The notes beneath the pieces are model-generated. The model was not told where the DNA came from. It searched no databases and saw only the letters and a program-made list of their open reading frames with translations. A program made the translations under genes and the position numbers. Shown here piece after piece: positions 6,605 through 14,032 of a DNA stretch of 15,942 bases (positions are counted from its first letter, which is position 1; each line of letters starts with the position of its first letter). The stretch lies in assembly GCA_964430755.1 (NCBI GenBank), contig CAYSFT010000050.1, positions 1-15,942 on the forward strand, in the 5' to 3' direction. Origin of the DNA: Flemingiibacterium sp964430755. GTDB lineage: Bacteria; Bacillota; Clostridia; Oscillospirales; CAG-272.

Positions 6605-7915
6605 ATGGCAACCGCAGTAATTATGCCTCGTCAGGGACAGAGCGTTGAAAGCTGTATCATCACCGAGTGGGCCAAGAAAAAGGGCGACACGGTGGCAGTT
6701 GGCGACGTACTCTTCTCATACGAGACAGACAAGTCAAGCTTTGACGAAAAATCCGAGGTCGCAGGTACTCTTCTCGAAGTACTCGCAGCCGAGGGCGATG
6801 ACGTTCCCTGCCTTGAGGTCGTTTGTATCATAGGCGACGCAGGCGAGGACATCTCCGCACTTATTCCGAAGAAAGAGGAGGCGGCTCCTCAAACAGCACC
6901 GGCACCGGAGGCAGCACCTGCACCCGAAGCACCGGCAGCAGCACCGGCAGCGGCTCCTGTTGCAGCACCCGTTGCAACCGAAGCAACAGGCGACATTCTC
7001 CGCATCTCCCCCAGAGCAAAGAAGCTCGCACTCACAGCAGGCGCAGACCTCTCGAAGGTCGTTGCAACCGGTCCTATGGGCAGAATCATCGAGCGCGACG
7101 TAAATGCACTTCTCGATGCAGGCAAAACCACTACTATCGAGGCTGTTGAACGCTTCTTGGCAGGCGAAAGAGTTGTCGTTGAAGACGCTCCCGAAGCAGA
7201 AACCGCAGCAGCTCCCGTTAAGACCACAGGCGGTTATACTGATGTTAAGATCACAAACATCAGAAAGGTTATCGCAAAGTCGATGCACGCTTCCCTCTCC
7301 AATATGGCTCAGCTCACTCTCAACGCTTCCTTCGATGCAACATCGGTTATGGCGTTCAGAAAGAGCCTCAAGGCAAGCGGCGAGGCACTCGGTATGTCGA
7401 ACATCACTCTCAACGATATCGTTCTTTATGCCGTTGCCAAGACTCTCAAGGATCACAAGGATCTCAACGCTCACTGGCTCGATGACGTTATGCGCGTATT
7501 TGACGACGTTAACCTTGGCATCGCAGTTGACACCGAGCGCGGACTTATGGTTCCCACTCTCATGGCAGCACAGACCATGTCACTCAACGAGCTTTCCGCA
7601 AACGCAAAGAGCCTCATCAAGGAGACTCAGGGCGGCTCTATCTCTCCCGACAAGCTTTCCGGCGGTACATTCACTGTAACCAATCTCGGCTCGCTCGGCG
7701 TTGAGAGCTTCACTCCCGTTATCAATCCTCCGCAGGTTGCAATCCTCGGTGTCTGCACCATCACACAGCGCATCAAGGCTGACGGTACTACATATCCCGC
7801 AATGGGACTCTCCCTCACCTTCGACCATCGCGCACTCGACGGTGCTCCCGCGGCTCGTTTCCTCAAGGATCTCTGCGCAAACCTCGAAAACTTCCAGCTC
7901 CTTCTTGCAAAGTAA
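6605..7915 (+). CDS. 2-oxoacid dehydrogenase complex E2, lipoamide acyltransferase
   Basis: The core acyltransferase of a pyruvate/acetoin/branched-chain-type dehydrogenase complex, moving the acyl group from lipoamide to CoA. Domain order in 436 residues: one lipoyl domain (about 1-80) with the modifiable lysine K43 in ETDKSSF; an Ala/Pro-rich flexible linker (about 90-130); a peripheral-subunit-binding domain (about 133-169, RISPRAKKLALTAGADL...GPMGRIIERDV); a second acidic linker; and the catalytic domain (about 205-436). The active-site motif is DHRALDG, with H408 and D412. The start has AAAGGAAG at 6588-6595. A near-identical arrangement is seen in pyruvate dehydrogenase E2 (pdhC/aceF) and acetoin dehydrogenase E2 (acoC), and the substrate class is not decided by sequence reading alone. 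Lipoylation would need the ligase encoded at 12598. Confidence 0.92.
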   Translation: MATAVIMPRQGQSVESCIITEWAKKKGDTVAVGDVLFSYETDKSSFDEKSEVAGTLLEVLAAEGDDVPCLEVVCIIGDAGEDISALIPKKEEAAPQTAPAPEAAPAPEAPAAAPAAAPVAAPVATEATGDILRISPRAKKLALTAGADLSKVVATGPMGRIIERDVNALLDAGKTTTIEAVERFLAGERVVVEDAPEAETAAAPVKTTGGYTDVKITNIRKVIAKSMHASLSNMAQLTLNASFDATSVMAFRKSLKASGEALGMSNITLNDIVLYAVAKTLKDHKDLNAHWLDDVMRVFDDVNLGIAVDTERGLMVPTLMAAQTMSLNELSANAKSLIKETQGGSISPDKLSGGTFTVTNLGSLGVESFTPVINPPQVAILGVCTITQRIKADGTTYPAMGLSLTFDHRALDGAPAARFLKDLCANLENFQLLLAK

Positions 7916-7930
7916 TAGGAGGTATACATA

Positions 7931-9292
7931 ATGTACGAACTTATGATTCTCGGCGGCGGCCCTGCAGGCTACAATGCAGCTGAACGCGCTTCTGCCGGCG
8001 GACTCTCCACCCTGCTTATCGAGGAAAGATCTCTCGGCGGCGTATGCCTTAACGAGGGTTGTATCCCGACAAAGACTCTTCTTTATTCCGCAAAGATCTT
8101 CGACTATGCAAAGCACAGCGAAGACTACGGCGTAAAGCTCCCCAACGCTTCCATCGACCATGCAGCAGTTGTTGCACGCAAGGACAAGGTTGTAAAGACA
8201 CTTGTAGGCGGTATCGGCGCAAAGATGAAGCACGGCGGTATCACCGTTGTTAACGGTCACGCTGAAATCAAGGGACGCGACGGCGAAGCATTCAAGGTGG
8301 CAGTTGGTGCTGAAACCTACGAAGCTCGCAGACTTCTCATCTGTACCGGTTCTTCGGCGGCTGTTCCTCCGATCCCCGGACTTCGCGAGGGTGTTGCTTC
8401 CGGTTTCGTTAAGACAAACCGCGAAATCCTCGATATGACCACTGTTCCGAAGCAGCTTGCAGTTATCGGCGGTGGCGTTATCGGTATGGAAATGGCGTCT
8501 TACTTTAACTCGATCGGTTCAAAGGTAACCGTTATTGAAATGATGGATCACATCGGCGGCCCGACTGACGGTGAGATCGCGGCTATTCTTCTTAAGAACT
8601 ATAAGAAGAAGGGCGTTGAGTTCATGCTCGGCGCAAAGGTTACCGGCGTTGGTACAAATTCCGTAACCTGCGAATACGAGGGCAAGACCGTAGAGGTTGC
8701 CGCTGACTGCGTACTCTGCGCTGTCGGACGCCGTGCTAACACTGTTGGTATCGGTCTTGAAAACATCGGCGTTCTCACAGAGCGCGGCGGTATCGTAACA
8801 AACGAGTGCGGACGCACCAACATCGGCGGCGTTTGGGCTGCAGGTGACGTTAACGGCAAGTCCATGCTCGCACATACTGCATACCGTGAGGGCGAGGCTG
8901 CAATCAACGATATGCTCGGCAAGAAGGATGCTGTCAACTATGACGCTATCCCTGCTGTTATCTACACCAATCCCGAGGTTGCATCCGTTGGTGAAACAAG
9001 CGAAACTATCAAGGCAAAGGGTATCGACGCACAGGTTGAATCGTTCACACTCCGTTACAGCGGACGTTATGTTGCTGAAAACGAGGGCGGCGACGGTATC
9101 GTTAAGATCATCATCAACAAGGCTCACCGCCGTGTACTCGGTGTACACATGATCGGTACATACGCATCCGAGATCATCTACGGTGCTGCAATGATGGTTG
9201 AAAAGCAGATGCGCGTTGAAGACGTAAGAAACTTTGTATTCCCGCATCCCACCGTTTGTGAAGTTATCCGTGAGGGTATGTTCGGAATGTAA
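7931..9292 (+). CDS. lpdA: Dihydrolipoamide dehydrogenase (E3)
   Basis: The flavoprotein that reoxidises the E2 dihydrolipoyl group, passing electrons to NAD+. In 453 residues the visible features are the N-terminal FAD fold GGGPAGYNAA; the redox-active disulphide CLNEGC (C39, C44) followed by IPTK; the central NAD fold VIGGGVIGMEMASYF; the second FAD motif GGVWAAGDVNG; and the C-terminal dimerisation domain with HPTVCE (H439, E444), which completes the active site. There is no N-terminal lipoyl domain fusion. AGGAGGT (7917-7923) lies 15 nt or less from the E2 stop, so E2 and E3 are clearly co-translated. The motif set separates it from glutathione or mercuric reductases. Codon use is strongly biased, like its E1 and E2 partners, suggesting high expression. 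Confidence 0.95.
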   Translation: MYELMILGGGPAGYNAAERASAGGLSTLLIEERSLGGVCLNEGCIPTKTLLYSAKIFDYAKHSEDYGVKLPNASIDHAAVVARKDKVVKTLVGGIGAKMKHGGITVVNGHAEIKGRDGEAFKVAVGAETYEARRLLICTGSSAAVPPIPGLREGVASGFVKTNREILDMTTVPKQLAVIGGGVIGMEMASYFNSIGSKVTVIEMMDHIGGPTDGEIAAILLKNYKKKGVEFMLGAKVTGVGTNSVTCEYEGKTVEVAADCVLCAVGRRANTVGIGLENIGVLTERGGIVTNECGRTNIGGVWAAGDVNGKSMLAHTAYREGEAAINDMLGKKDAVNYDAIPAVIYTNPEVASVGETSETIKAKGIDAQVESFTLRYSGRYVAENEGGDGIVKIIINKAHRRVLGVHMIGTYASEIIYGAAMMVEKQMRVEDVRNFVFPHPTVCEVIREGMFGM

Positions 9293-9300
9293 TTAAAATG

Positions 9301-9457
9301 CCCTCATCAGTCTCGCTTCGCACAGATGCTTGCATCTGTTACAGTTCTCCCCCAGGGGAAGCCTTATGGTAAGAATCACGTCGATTTTGCAGCGTGGTCA
9401 ACTCCAAAGCCTTCCCTCGGGGGAAGGTGGTACGCCGCAAGGCGTGACGGATGAGGG
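9301..9457. repeat. REP/MITE-like element, family B, copy 2, between E3 and E1
   Basis: It starts CCCTCATC (9301-9308) and ends GATGAGGG (9450-9457), an 8-bp perfect terminal inverted repeat. The right half (about 9402-9457) repeats the 4370-4422 module: CAAAGCCTTCCC, GGGGGAAGGTGG, CGTGACGGATGAGGG. The left half is a diverged inverted version of the same type (CTCCCCCAGGGGAAGCCTT near 9347). Inner hairpins include CACG/CGTG around 9378-9396. It sits in a 212-nt gap inside what otherwise looks like one operon. No T-run follows, so it is not a typical terminator, but the folded RNA could affect read-through or stability. Confidence 0.65.
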
Positions 9458-9504
9458 AATAAAATGATAAACAAAATAAAAAATCATAAAAGGAGATAAA
9501 TAAC

Positions 9505-11991
9505 ATGCCAAAGAGTCAATATGTAGATCCCGGTAAGGCATTTGAAGCAGGTTATATCCATTTTGAAGATATTCCTGTATGCCAGTACAAGAAAACCCTC
9601 GCTGAGGAAAAGAAGATTTACACCAAGGAAGATTTCATGCGCATTTACCGCGACATGGCTATCATCCGTGAGTTCGAGACCATGCTTAACGAGGTTAAGG
9701 TTAAGAGCGAATACAACGGTGTAACCTACAACAACCCCGGCCCTGCTCACCTTTCCATCGGTCAGGAAGCAAGTGCTGTCGGTGAAGCTTACTGCCTTGA
9801 TATCAACGACTTCTCGTTCGGTTCTCACAGAAGCCACGGCGAAATCCTCGCAAAGGGTCTTTCCTCCATCCACAAGCTCGATGATACAGAGCTTTACGAC
9901 ATCATGAAGGAATTCCTCGACGGTACAGTTCTTAACGTTGTTGAAAAGCACATGAACGCCGGCGGCAACATCAAGGAGCTTGCTATCAACTTCCTTCTCT
10001 ACGGCGCACTCGCAGAAGTATTCGCACGTACCACCGGCTTTAACAAGGGTCTCGGCGGTTCCATGCACGCTTTCTTCATTCCTTTCGGACTTATGCCTAA
10101 CAACGCTATCGTTGGTGCATCTGCTCCTATCGCACTCGGTGCTGCTCTTTATAAGAGATCTAACCACAAGCCCGGTATCGTTATCTCCAACTGCGGTGAC
10201 GGTGCAACCGGACGCGGCCCCGTTCTCGAGGCTCTCAACTTCGCTTCTATGGACCAGATCACAAAGCTCTGGGGTATGGAAGGCAAGTACAGCGCTGACG
10301 GTATGCCGATCCTCTTCAACGTATTCAACAACCACTACGGTATGGGCGGTCAGACCCGCGGTGAGACCATGGGTTATGACATGGTTGCTCGTCTCGGTGC
10401 AGGCTTCAATCCTCAGCAGATGCACGCAGAGCGCGTAAACGGTTACGATCCGCTCGCAGTTATCGACGCTGTAACAAGAAAGAAGGAGCTCCTCCTCGCA
10501 GGTAAGGGTCCCGCACTTCTCGACGTTGTTACTTACCGTGTATCCGGTCACTCCCCGTCCGACTCCTCCACATACAGAACTGTTGAGGAAATCGAGGCTT
10601 GGAAGGCAGCAGACCCGATCGTTGCATTCAAGAACAAGCTCATCAAGGGCAAGATCGCAACCGAGAACGACTTCGCTGTAATGCATGAGCAGATCACAAA
10701 CCGCATGACCGAGATCATGAAGCTCGCTATCAACGATGAGATCTCGCCTCGTATGGACCTCCAGAAGAACCCTGATGCTATCTCGTCCATCATGTTCTCC
10801 AACGAAAAGGTTAAGAGCATGGATCCCACCCGTGAAGCTGACGTTCTCATGCCCAAGGAAGAGTGTCCTCGTGTTAAGGAGATCGCAGGCAAGGTTAGAA
10901 CCGCAACCGATAAGGACGGCAAGCCTGTTTCCAAGATGAAGATGTACAACCTCACCGACGGTCTCTTTGAGCCGATCATCGACAAGTTCTACGACGATCC
11001 CACCCTCATCGCATACGGTGAAGACAACCGTGACTGGGGCGGAGCATTCGGCGTTTACAAGAAGATGACCGAGGCTATTCCTTACCACAGATTCTTCAAC
11101 TCTCCTATTTCCGAGTCTGCTATCGTTGGCTCTGCAGTAGGTTACGCAATGTGCGGCGGCCGCGCTATCGTTGAGCTCATGTACGCTGACTTCATCGGCT
11201 GTGCAGGCGACGAAATCTTCAACCAGATGGCTAAGTGGCAGTCCATGTCCGCAGGTATCCTCAAGATGCCTATCGTACTCCGCGTTTCCGTTGGTTCCAA
11301 GTACGGCGCACAGCACTCTCAGGACTGGACCGCACTCTGTGCACACATTCCGGGCCTCAAGGTTATCTTCCCGAACACCCCTGCAGACGCAAAGGGCCTT
11401 ATGACCTCTGCTCTTGAGGGTACCGACCCTGTAATCTGCTTCGAGTCGCAGAGAATCTACGGTATCGGCGAGCAGTTCATGAAGGACGGCGTTCCGGAAG
11501 GTCACTACGAGATCACTCTCGGCGATCCCGACATCAAGCGCGAGGGTAAGGATGTTACCATTCTCACCATCGGTGCTACTCTCTACCGTGCAATGGACGC
11601 TGCAAAGACTCTCCAGGAGAAGTACAACATCTCCGCAGAGGTTATCGACGCACGTACCATCGTTCCGTTCGATTACTCCAAGGTTATCGAGTCCGTTAAG
11701 AAGACCGGTAAGATCGTTATCGTTGGTGACGCTGTTGAGCGTAACTCGGTAATGAAGGATATGGCTGCAAACATTGCAGAGTTCGCATTCGATTACCTCG
11801 ATGCACCTCCGATCGCTCTCGGTTCTCGTAACTGGATCACTCCCTGCTACGAGCTCGATGCAGAGTTCTTCCCGCAGGCTGACGGTATCATCGATATCAT
11901 TCATGAAAAGCTCATGCCCATCCCGGGTTACGTTGCAAAGACAAACTGCAGCGATGTTGAGCGCATGAACAGAAGCAAAGTAGGTCTTTAA
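9505..11991 (+). CDS. 2-oxoacid dehydrogenase complex E1, fused alpha and beta subunits
   Basis: A thiamine-diphosphate enzyme that decarboxylates a 2-oxoacid (or cleaves a diketone such as acetoin) and acylates the E2 lipoyl group. The 828 residues are two normally separate subunits in one chain. The alpha half (about 35-400) has RDMAIIREFE, GPAHLSIGQEA, SHRSHGEILAKG, GFNKGLGGSMH, the cofactor motif GDG (231-233) ... NN (275-276), and SGHSPSD. The beta half (about 470-810) has GEDNRDWGGAFGV, SPISESAIVGSAVGYAM, GGRAIVELMYADF, and SVGSKYGAQHSQD. Two stretches are longer than I expect: about 60 residues between ILAKGL and FARTTGF, and about 15 inside the cofactor motif. The start is fixed by AAAAGGAGAT (9488-9497). 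The neighbours E2 and E3 complete the complex. The substrate (pyruvate, acetoin or branched-chain) is undecided. Confidence 0.88.
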   Translation: MPKSQYVDPGKAFEAGYIHFEDIPVCQYKKTLAEEKKIYTKEDFMRIYRDMAIIREFETMLNEVKVKSEYNGVTYNNPGPAHLSIGQEASAVGEAYCLDINDFSFGSHRSHGEILAKGLSSIHKLDDTELYDIMKEFLDGTVLNVVEKHMNAGGNIKELAINFLLYGALAEVFARTTGFNKGLGGSMHAFFIPFGLMPNNAIVGASAPIALGAALYKRSNHKPGIVISNCGDGATGRGPVLEALNFASMDQITKLWGMEGKYSADGMPILFNVFNNHYGMGGQTRGETMGYDMVARLGAGFNPQQMHAERVNGYDPLAVIDAVTRKKELLLAGKGPALLDVVTYRVSGHSPSDSSTYRTVEEIEAWKAADPIVAFKNKLIKGKIATENDFAVMHEQITNRMTEIMKLAINDEISPRMDLQKNPDAISSIMFSNEKVKSMDPTREADVLMPKEECPRVKEIAGKVRTATDKDGKPVSKMKMYNLTDGLFEPIIDKFYDDPTLIAYGEDNRDWGGAFGVYKKMTEAIPYHRFFNSPISESAIVGSAVGYAMCGGRAIVELMYADFIGCAGDEIFNQMAKWQSMSAGILKMPIVLRVSVGSKYGAQHSQDWTALCAHIPGLKVIFPNTPADAKGLMTSALEGTDPVICFESQRIYGIGEQFMKDGVPEGHYEITLGDPDIKREGKDVTILTIGATLYRAMDAAKTLQEKYNISAEVIDARTIVPFDYSKVIESVKKTGKIVIVGDAVERNSVMKDMAANIAEFAFDYLDAPPIALGSRNWITPCYELDAEFFPQADGIIDIIHEKLMPIPGYVAKTNCSDVERMNRSKVGL

Positions 11992-12000
11992 TTTATAAAA

Positions 12001-12032
12001 AGGGGCTGTCTCATCGGGCAGCCCCTGATTTT
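12001..12032 (+). terminator. Rho-independent terminator of the dehydrogenase operon
   Basis: AGGGGCTG (12001-12008) pairs perfectly with CAGCCCCT (12019-12026) around a 10-nt loop. An A-run precedes the stem, and the T-rich tail GATTTTG follows. It starts 10 nt after the E1 stop codon and closes the E2-E3-E1 block. Confidence 0.9.
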
Positions 12033-12049
12033 GTGAGGGGTAAATCGAA

Positions 12050-12563
12050 GCGCATAGGAGTTACGCGGCTTTTTTGAAAAAAAGCCTGGCAAAAAACTTT
12101 AATATACGCATTCGCTCACAGAGTCCTCGCATAACGCTTCGAAAACGCTCTCGGTAGTCGGGTCCCGCCTCGCTTCGGCTCCTCCGCCTCCGCTCGGTAT
12201 CCCAACGACCGTGCACCATTACCGCTTCTTTAACCACATCTTTGGCGTTTGCGGCAAGCGGTTAGTCGCTGATTTTGGTTTCGATTTTCGAAGTTCCTCG
12301 CTTCGCCTACCGAATTATACAGATAACGCCAACCGGCATAAAAACTAATTTTAATACGGACGTATTTTGAGAGGGTGATAGCTTACCCTTTTACACTAAC
12401 GATTCGTTGGGACACCGAGCGGAGGCGGAGGAGCCGAAGCGAGGAGGGTTCCCAACTTACTCTGTGGCTTTCGAAGCGTTATCGAGCGTCCTGTGAAGCG
12501 ATAGCGTCATTAAAGTTCTTTGCCAGGCTTTCTTTCAAGAAAGCCGCGTAACTCTCATACGCA
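12050..12563. repeat. Large imperfect inverted repeat, family C, two arms plus core
   Basis: Left arm 12050-12209 and right arm 12404-12563 are reverse complements over about 160 bp, with many long identical blocks, such as the CTTCGGCTCCTCCGCCTCCG-type tract, ATAACGCTTCGAAA and GTTACGCGGCTTT. The arms flank a core of about 194 bp (12210-12403) with no gene. Each outer end carries a short A/T-loop hairpin: 12067-12086, and GGCTTTCTT/AAGAAAGCC at 12526-12545. The core edge 12235-12248 is also found reversed at 4485-4498. No transposase is encoded. A non-autonomous mobile element or a large structured repeat are both possible. It fills the gap between the E1 terminator and the lipoate ligase. 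Confidence 0.75.
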
Positions 12564-12597
12564 ATATCTTCTACACCTAAAAACAAGAGGTCAACCT

Positions 12598-13635
12598 ATG
12601 AAACTCTATATCAACACAAACACCAACCCATATTTTAACCTCGCCTCAGAGGAATATCTGCTGACACACGCCGAGGATGATATCATTATGCTCTGGCGCA
12701 ATGAGCCGGCAGTTATCATCGGCAAGAATCAGAACGCATTCGCCGAGATAAATTTTGACTATACCAATGAAAACAACATCAAGGTCGTTCGCAGACTGAC
12801 CGGCGGCGGCGCGGTATTCCATGACCTCGGCAACGTCAATTTCACCTTTATTTCACCAAGCGGCGGTCATCTTTCAAGCGGCATACGCGAGGGAGGACTC
12901 GACTTCGCACATTTCACAAAGCCGATCATAAACGCCCTTTGCTCACTTGGCGTCAAAGCCGAGCTGTCGGGAAGAAACGACATAATCGTGCATACCGATG
13001 ACGGTGAGCGTAAGGTCTCCGGAAACGCACAATGCGTCGTTGACGGCACAACACTGCACCACGGCACACTTCTCTTTTCCGCCGAGATGTCAAGACTTCA
13101 AGGTGCGCTGAATGTCGATCCCGCTAAATTAAAATCAAAAGGCATTGCGAGTGTACGAAGCCGTGTTGCAAACATACGCGACCTTCTTGATGTGAATGTA
13201 CAACTGCCGAATGCCATAGCGTTTGAAGAACATCTTGCAAAGTGGCTGTCACGTGAATTTTCGTGTGCGGCAGAGAAATTTTCCGAGCAGATGGAAAACG
13301 AGATCAATAAGCTCGCAGACAAAAAATATTCAACCGATGCGTGGAATCTGCACCGCTTCGGAAGCTTCGAGAAAGAAAGACGCAGACGCTTTGACTATGG
13401 TACGGTTGAGGTATTCTTAACCGTAAAGGACGGCGTGATCGGTGACATCGCAATCGGCGGTGACTTCTTCGGCGTGAGGGATATATCGGAGCTTATCTGC
13501 CTGCTTCACGGTGTCGAATATTCACGTGCCGCAATCGAAGCAAAGCTGAGCGAAATACACGTTTGTGACTACATAAACGGCGCAAATTCGGAAAATCTTA
13601 CAGATTTATTGTGCGAGATTGATACTATTGCATAA
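12598..13635 (+). CDS. lplA: Lipoate-protein ligase A
   Basis: It activates free lipoate (or octanoate) with ATP and attaches it to the lysine of lipoyl domains. In this window the obvious acceptor is K43 of the E2 protein. The 345-residue product has the family motifs in order: NPYFNLASEEYLL, LWRNEPAVIIGKNQNAFAEI, RRLTGGGAVFHDLGN starting at R65, and the catalytic-lysine region RKVSGNAQC (K139). A C-terminal accessory domain follows (about 250-345), as in full-length bacterial LplA. The ATG at 12598 is preferred: AAGAGGT lies 6-7 nt upstream and MKLYINTNTNPYFNLA is the normal N-terminus. A longer frame from 12520 runs into the upstream repeat. Although physically next to the dehydrogenase genes, it lies beyond their terminator and needs its own promoter, which I could not identify. 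Confidence 0.95.
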   Translation: MKLYINTNTNPYFNLASEEYLLTHAEDDIIMLWRNEPAVIIGKNQNAFAEINFDYTNENNIKVVRRLTGGGAVFHDLGNVNFTFISPSGGHLSSGIREGGLDFAHFTKPIINALCSLGVKAELSGRNDIIVHTDDGERKVSGNAQCVVDGTTLHHGTLLFSAEMSRLQGALNVDPAKLKSKGIASVRSRVANIRDLLDVNVQLPNAIAFEEHLAKWLSREFSCAAEKFSEQMENEINKLADKKYSTDAWNLHRFGSFEKERRRRFDYGTVEVFLTVKDGVIGDIAIGGDFFGVRDISELICLLHGVEYSRAAIEAKLSEIHVCDYINGANSENLTDLLCEIDTIA

Positions 13636-13738
13636 ATGTTACACTTCGTTTAAAAAAAGTTCATTCCTTTTCAAGAGATATGTATTAAAATATTAATACA
13701 GTATATTATAAATTGTTTATGCGAAAGGAAATGTTATT
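13636..13738 (+). promoter_or_regulatory. AT-rich leader with palindrome upstream of the YerC-like gene
   Basis: This 103-bp gap has an inverted repeat GTATTAA (13682-13688) / TTAATAC (13693-13699) just upstream of -10-like TATTAT (13704-13709), and AAAGGAA at 13724-13730 as ribosome site. The palindrome could be an operator for the TrpR-like protein encoded next. No -35 with good spacing is visible, so the promoter position is uncertain. No terminator for lplA is evident. Confidence 0.35.
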
Positions 13739-14029
13739 ATGAACAAGCTTAATGACGAGAAAATTGATTTCCTCTTTAAGGGCATTCTCACCCTTGAAAA
13801 CGTATCCGAGTGCTATAGCTTCTTTGAAGACCTCTGCACAGTTGCCGAGCTTCAGGAAATGTCCAAACGCCTGCTCGCGGCAAAAATGCTCAAGGATAAT
13901 TATATCTACACAGAAATCGCAGAGCGCACCGGTCTTTCAACTGCAACCATAAGCCGCGTAAACCGCTGCCTTAAATATGGAAGCGACGGTTATATCACCG
14001 TTCTCGACCGCCTTGAGCGCATGAAATAA
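13739..14029 (+). CDS. YerC/YecD-family TrpR-like DNA-binding protein
   Basis: A 96-residue all-helical protein of the TrpR-related YerC/YecD family. The core is DLCTVAELQEMSKRLLAAKMLKDNYIYTEIAERTGLSTATISRVNRCLKYGSDGY, described here by its two parts: a helical stretch of about residues 30-52, and a helix-turn-helix of about 53-80 with the recognition helix around STATISRVNRC. Family members are small putative transcription regulators common in Bacillota. Their targets and ligands are mostly uncharacterised, and tryptophan binding should not be assumed. The stop codon is 3 nt before the GTG of the methyltransferase gene, so the two are translationally coupled. The upstream palindrome at 13682-13699 could be its own binding site. 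Confidence 0.88.
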   Translation: MNKLNDEKIDFLFKGILTLENVSECYSFFEDLCTVAELQEMSKRLLAAKMLKDNYIYTEIAERTGLSTATISRVNRCLKYGSDGYITVLDRLERMK

Positions 14030-14032
14030 GAC

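Noticed and set aside
6734..8260. Long minus-strand frames opposite E2 (246 and 226 residues)
   Set aside because: They are Cys-rich artefacts of the Ala/Pro linker and biased codons, with no ribosome site or domain. The plus strand is well explained.
9484..11904. 806-residue open frame on the minus strand opposite the E1 gene
   Set aside because: It is a full antisense shadow of a strongly codon-biased gene whose plus-strand product shows clear E1 motifs. The minus-strand protein has no recognisable domain and a Cys/Val/Asn-rich composition typical of reversed codons.
12050..12563. CRISPR array or insertion sequence with transposase
   Set aside because: The repeats are two long inverted arms, not short regularly spaced direct repeats, and no transposase-sized frame lies in the core.
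12520..12597. 26-residue N-terminal extension of lipoate-protein ligase
   Set aside because: The extension lies largely in the right arm of the inverted repeat. The ATG at 12598 has a ribosome site and the family's normal beginning.
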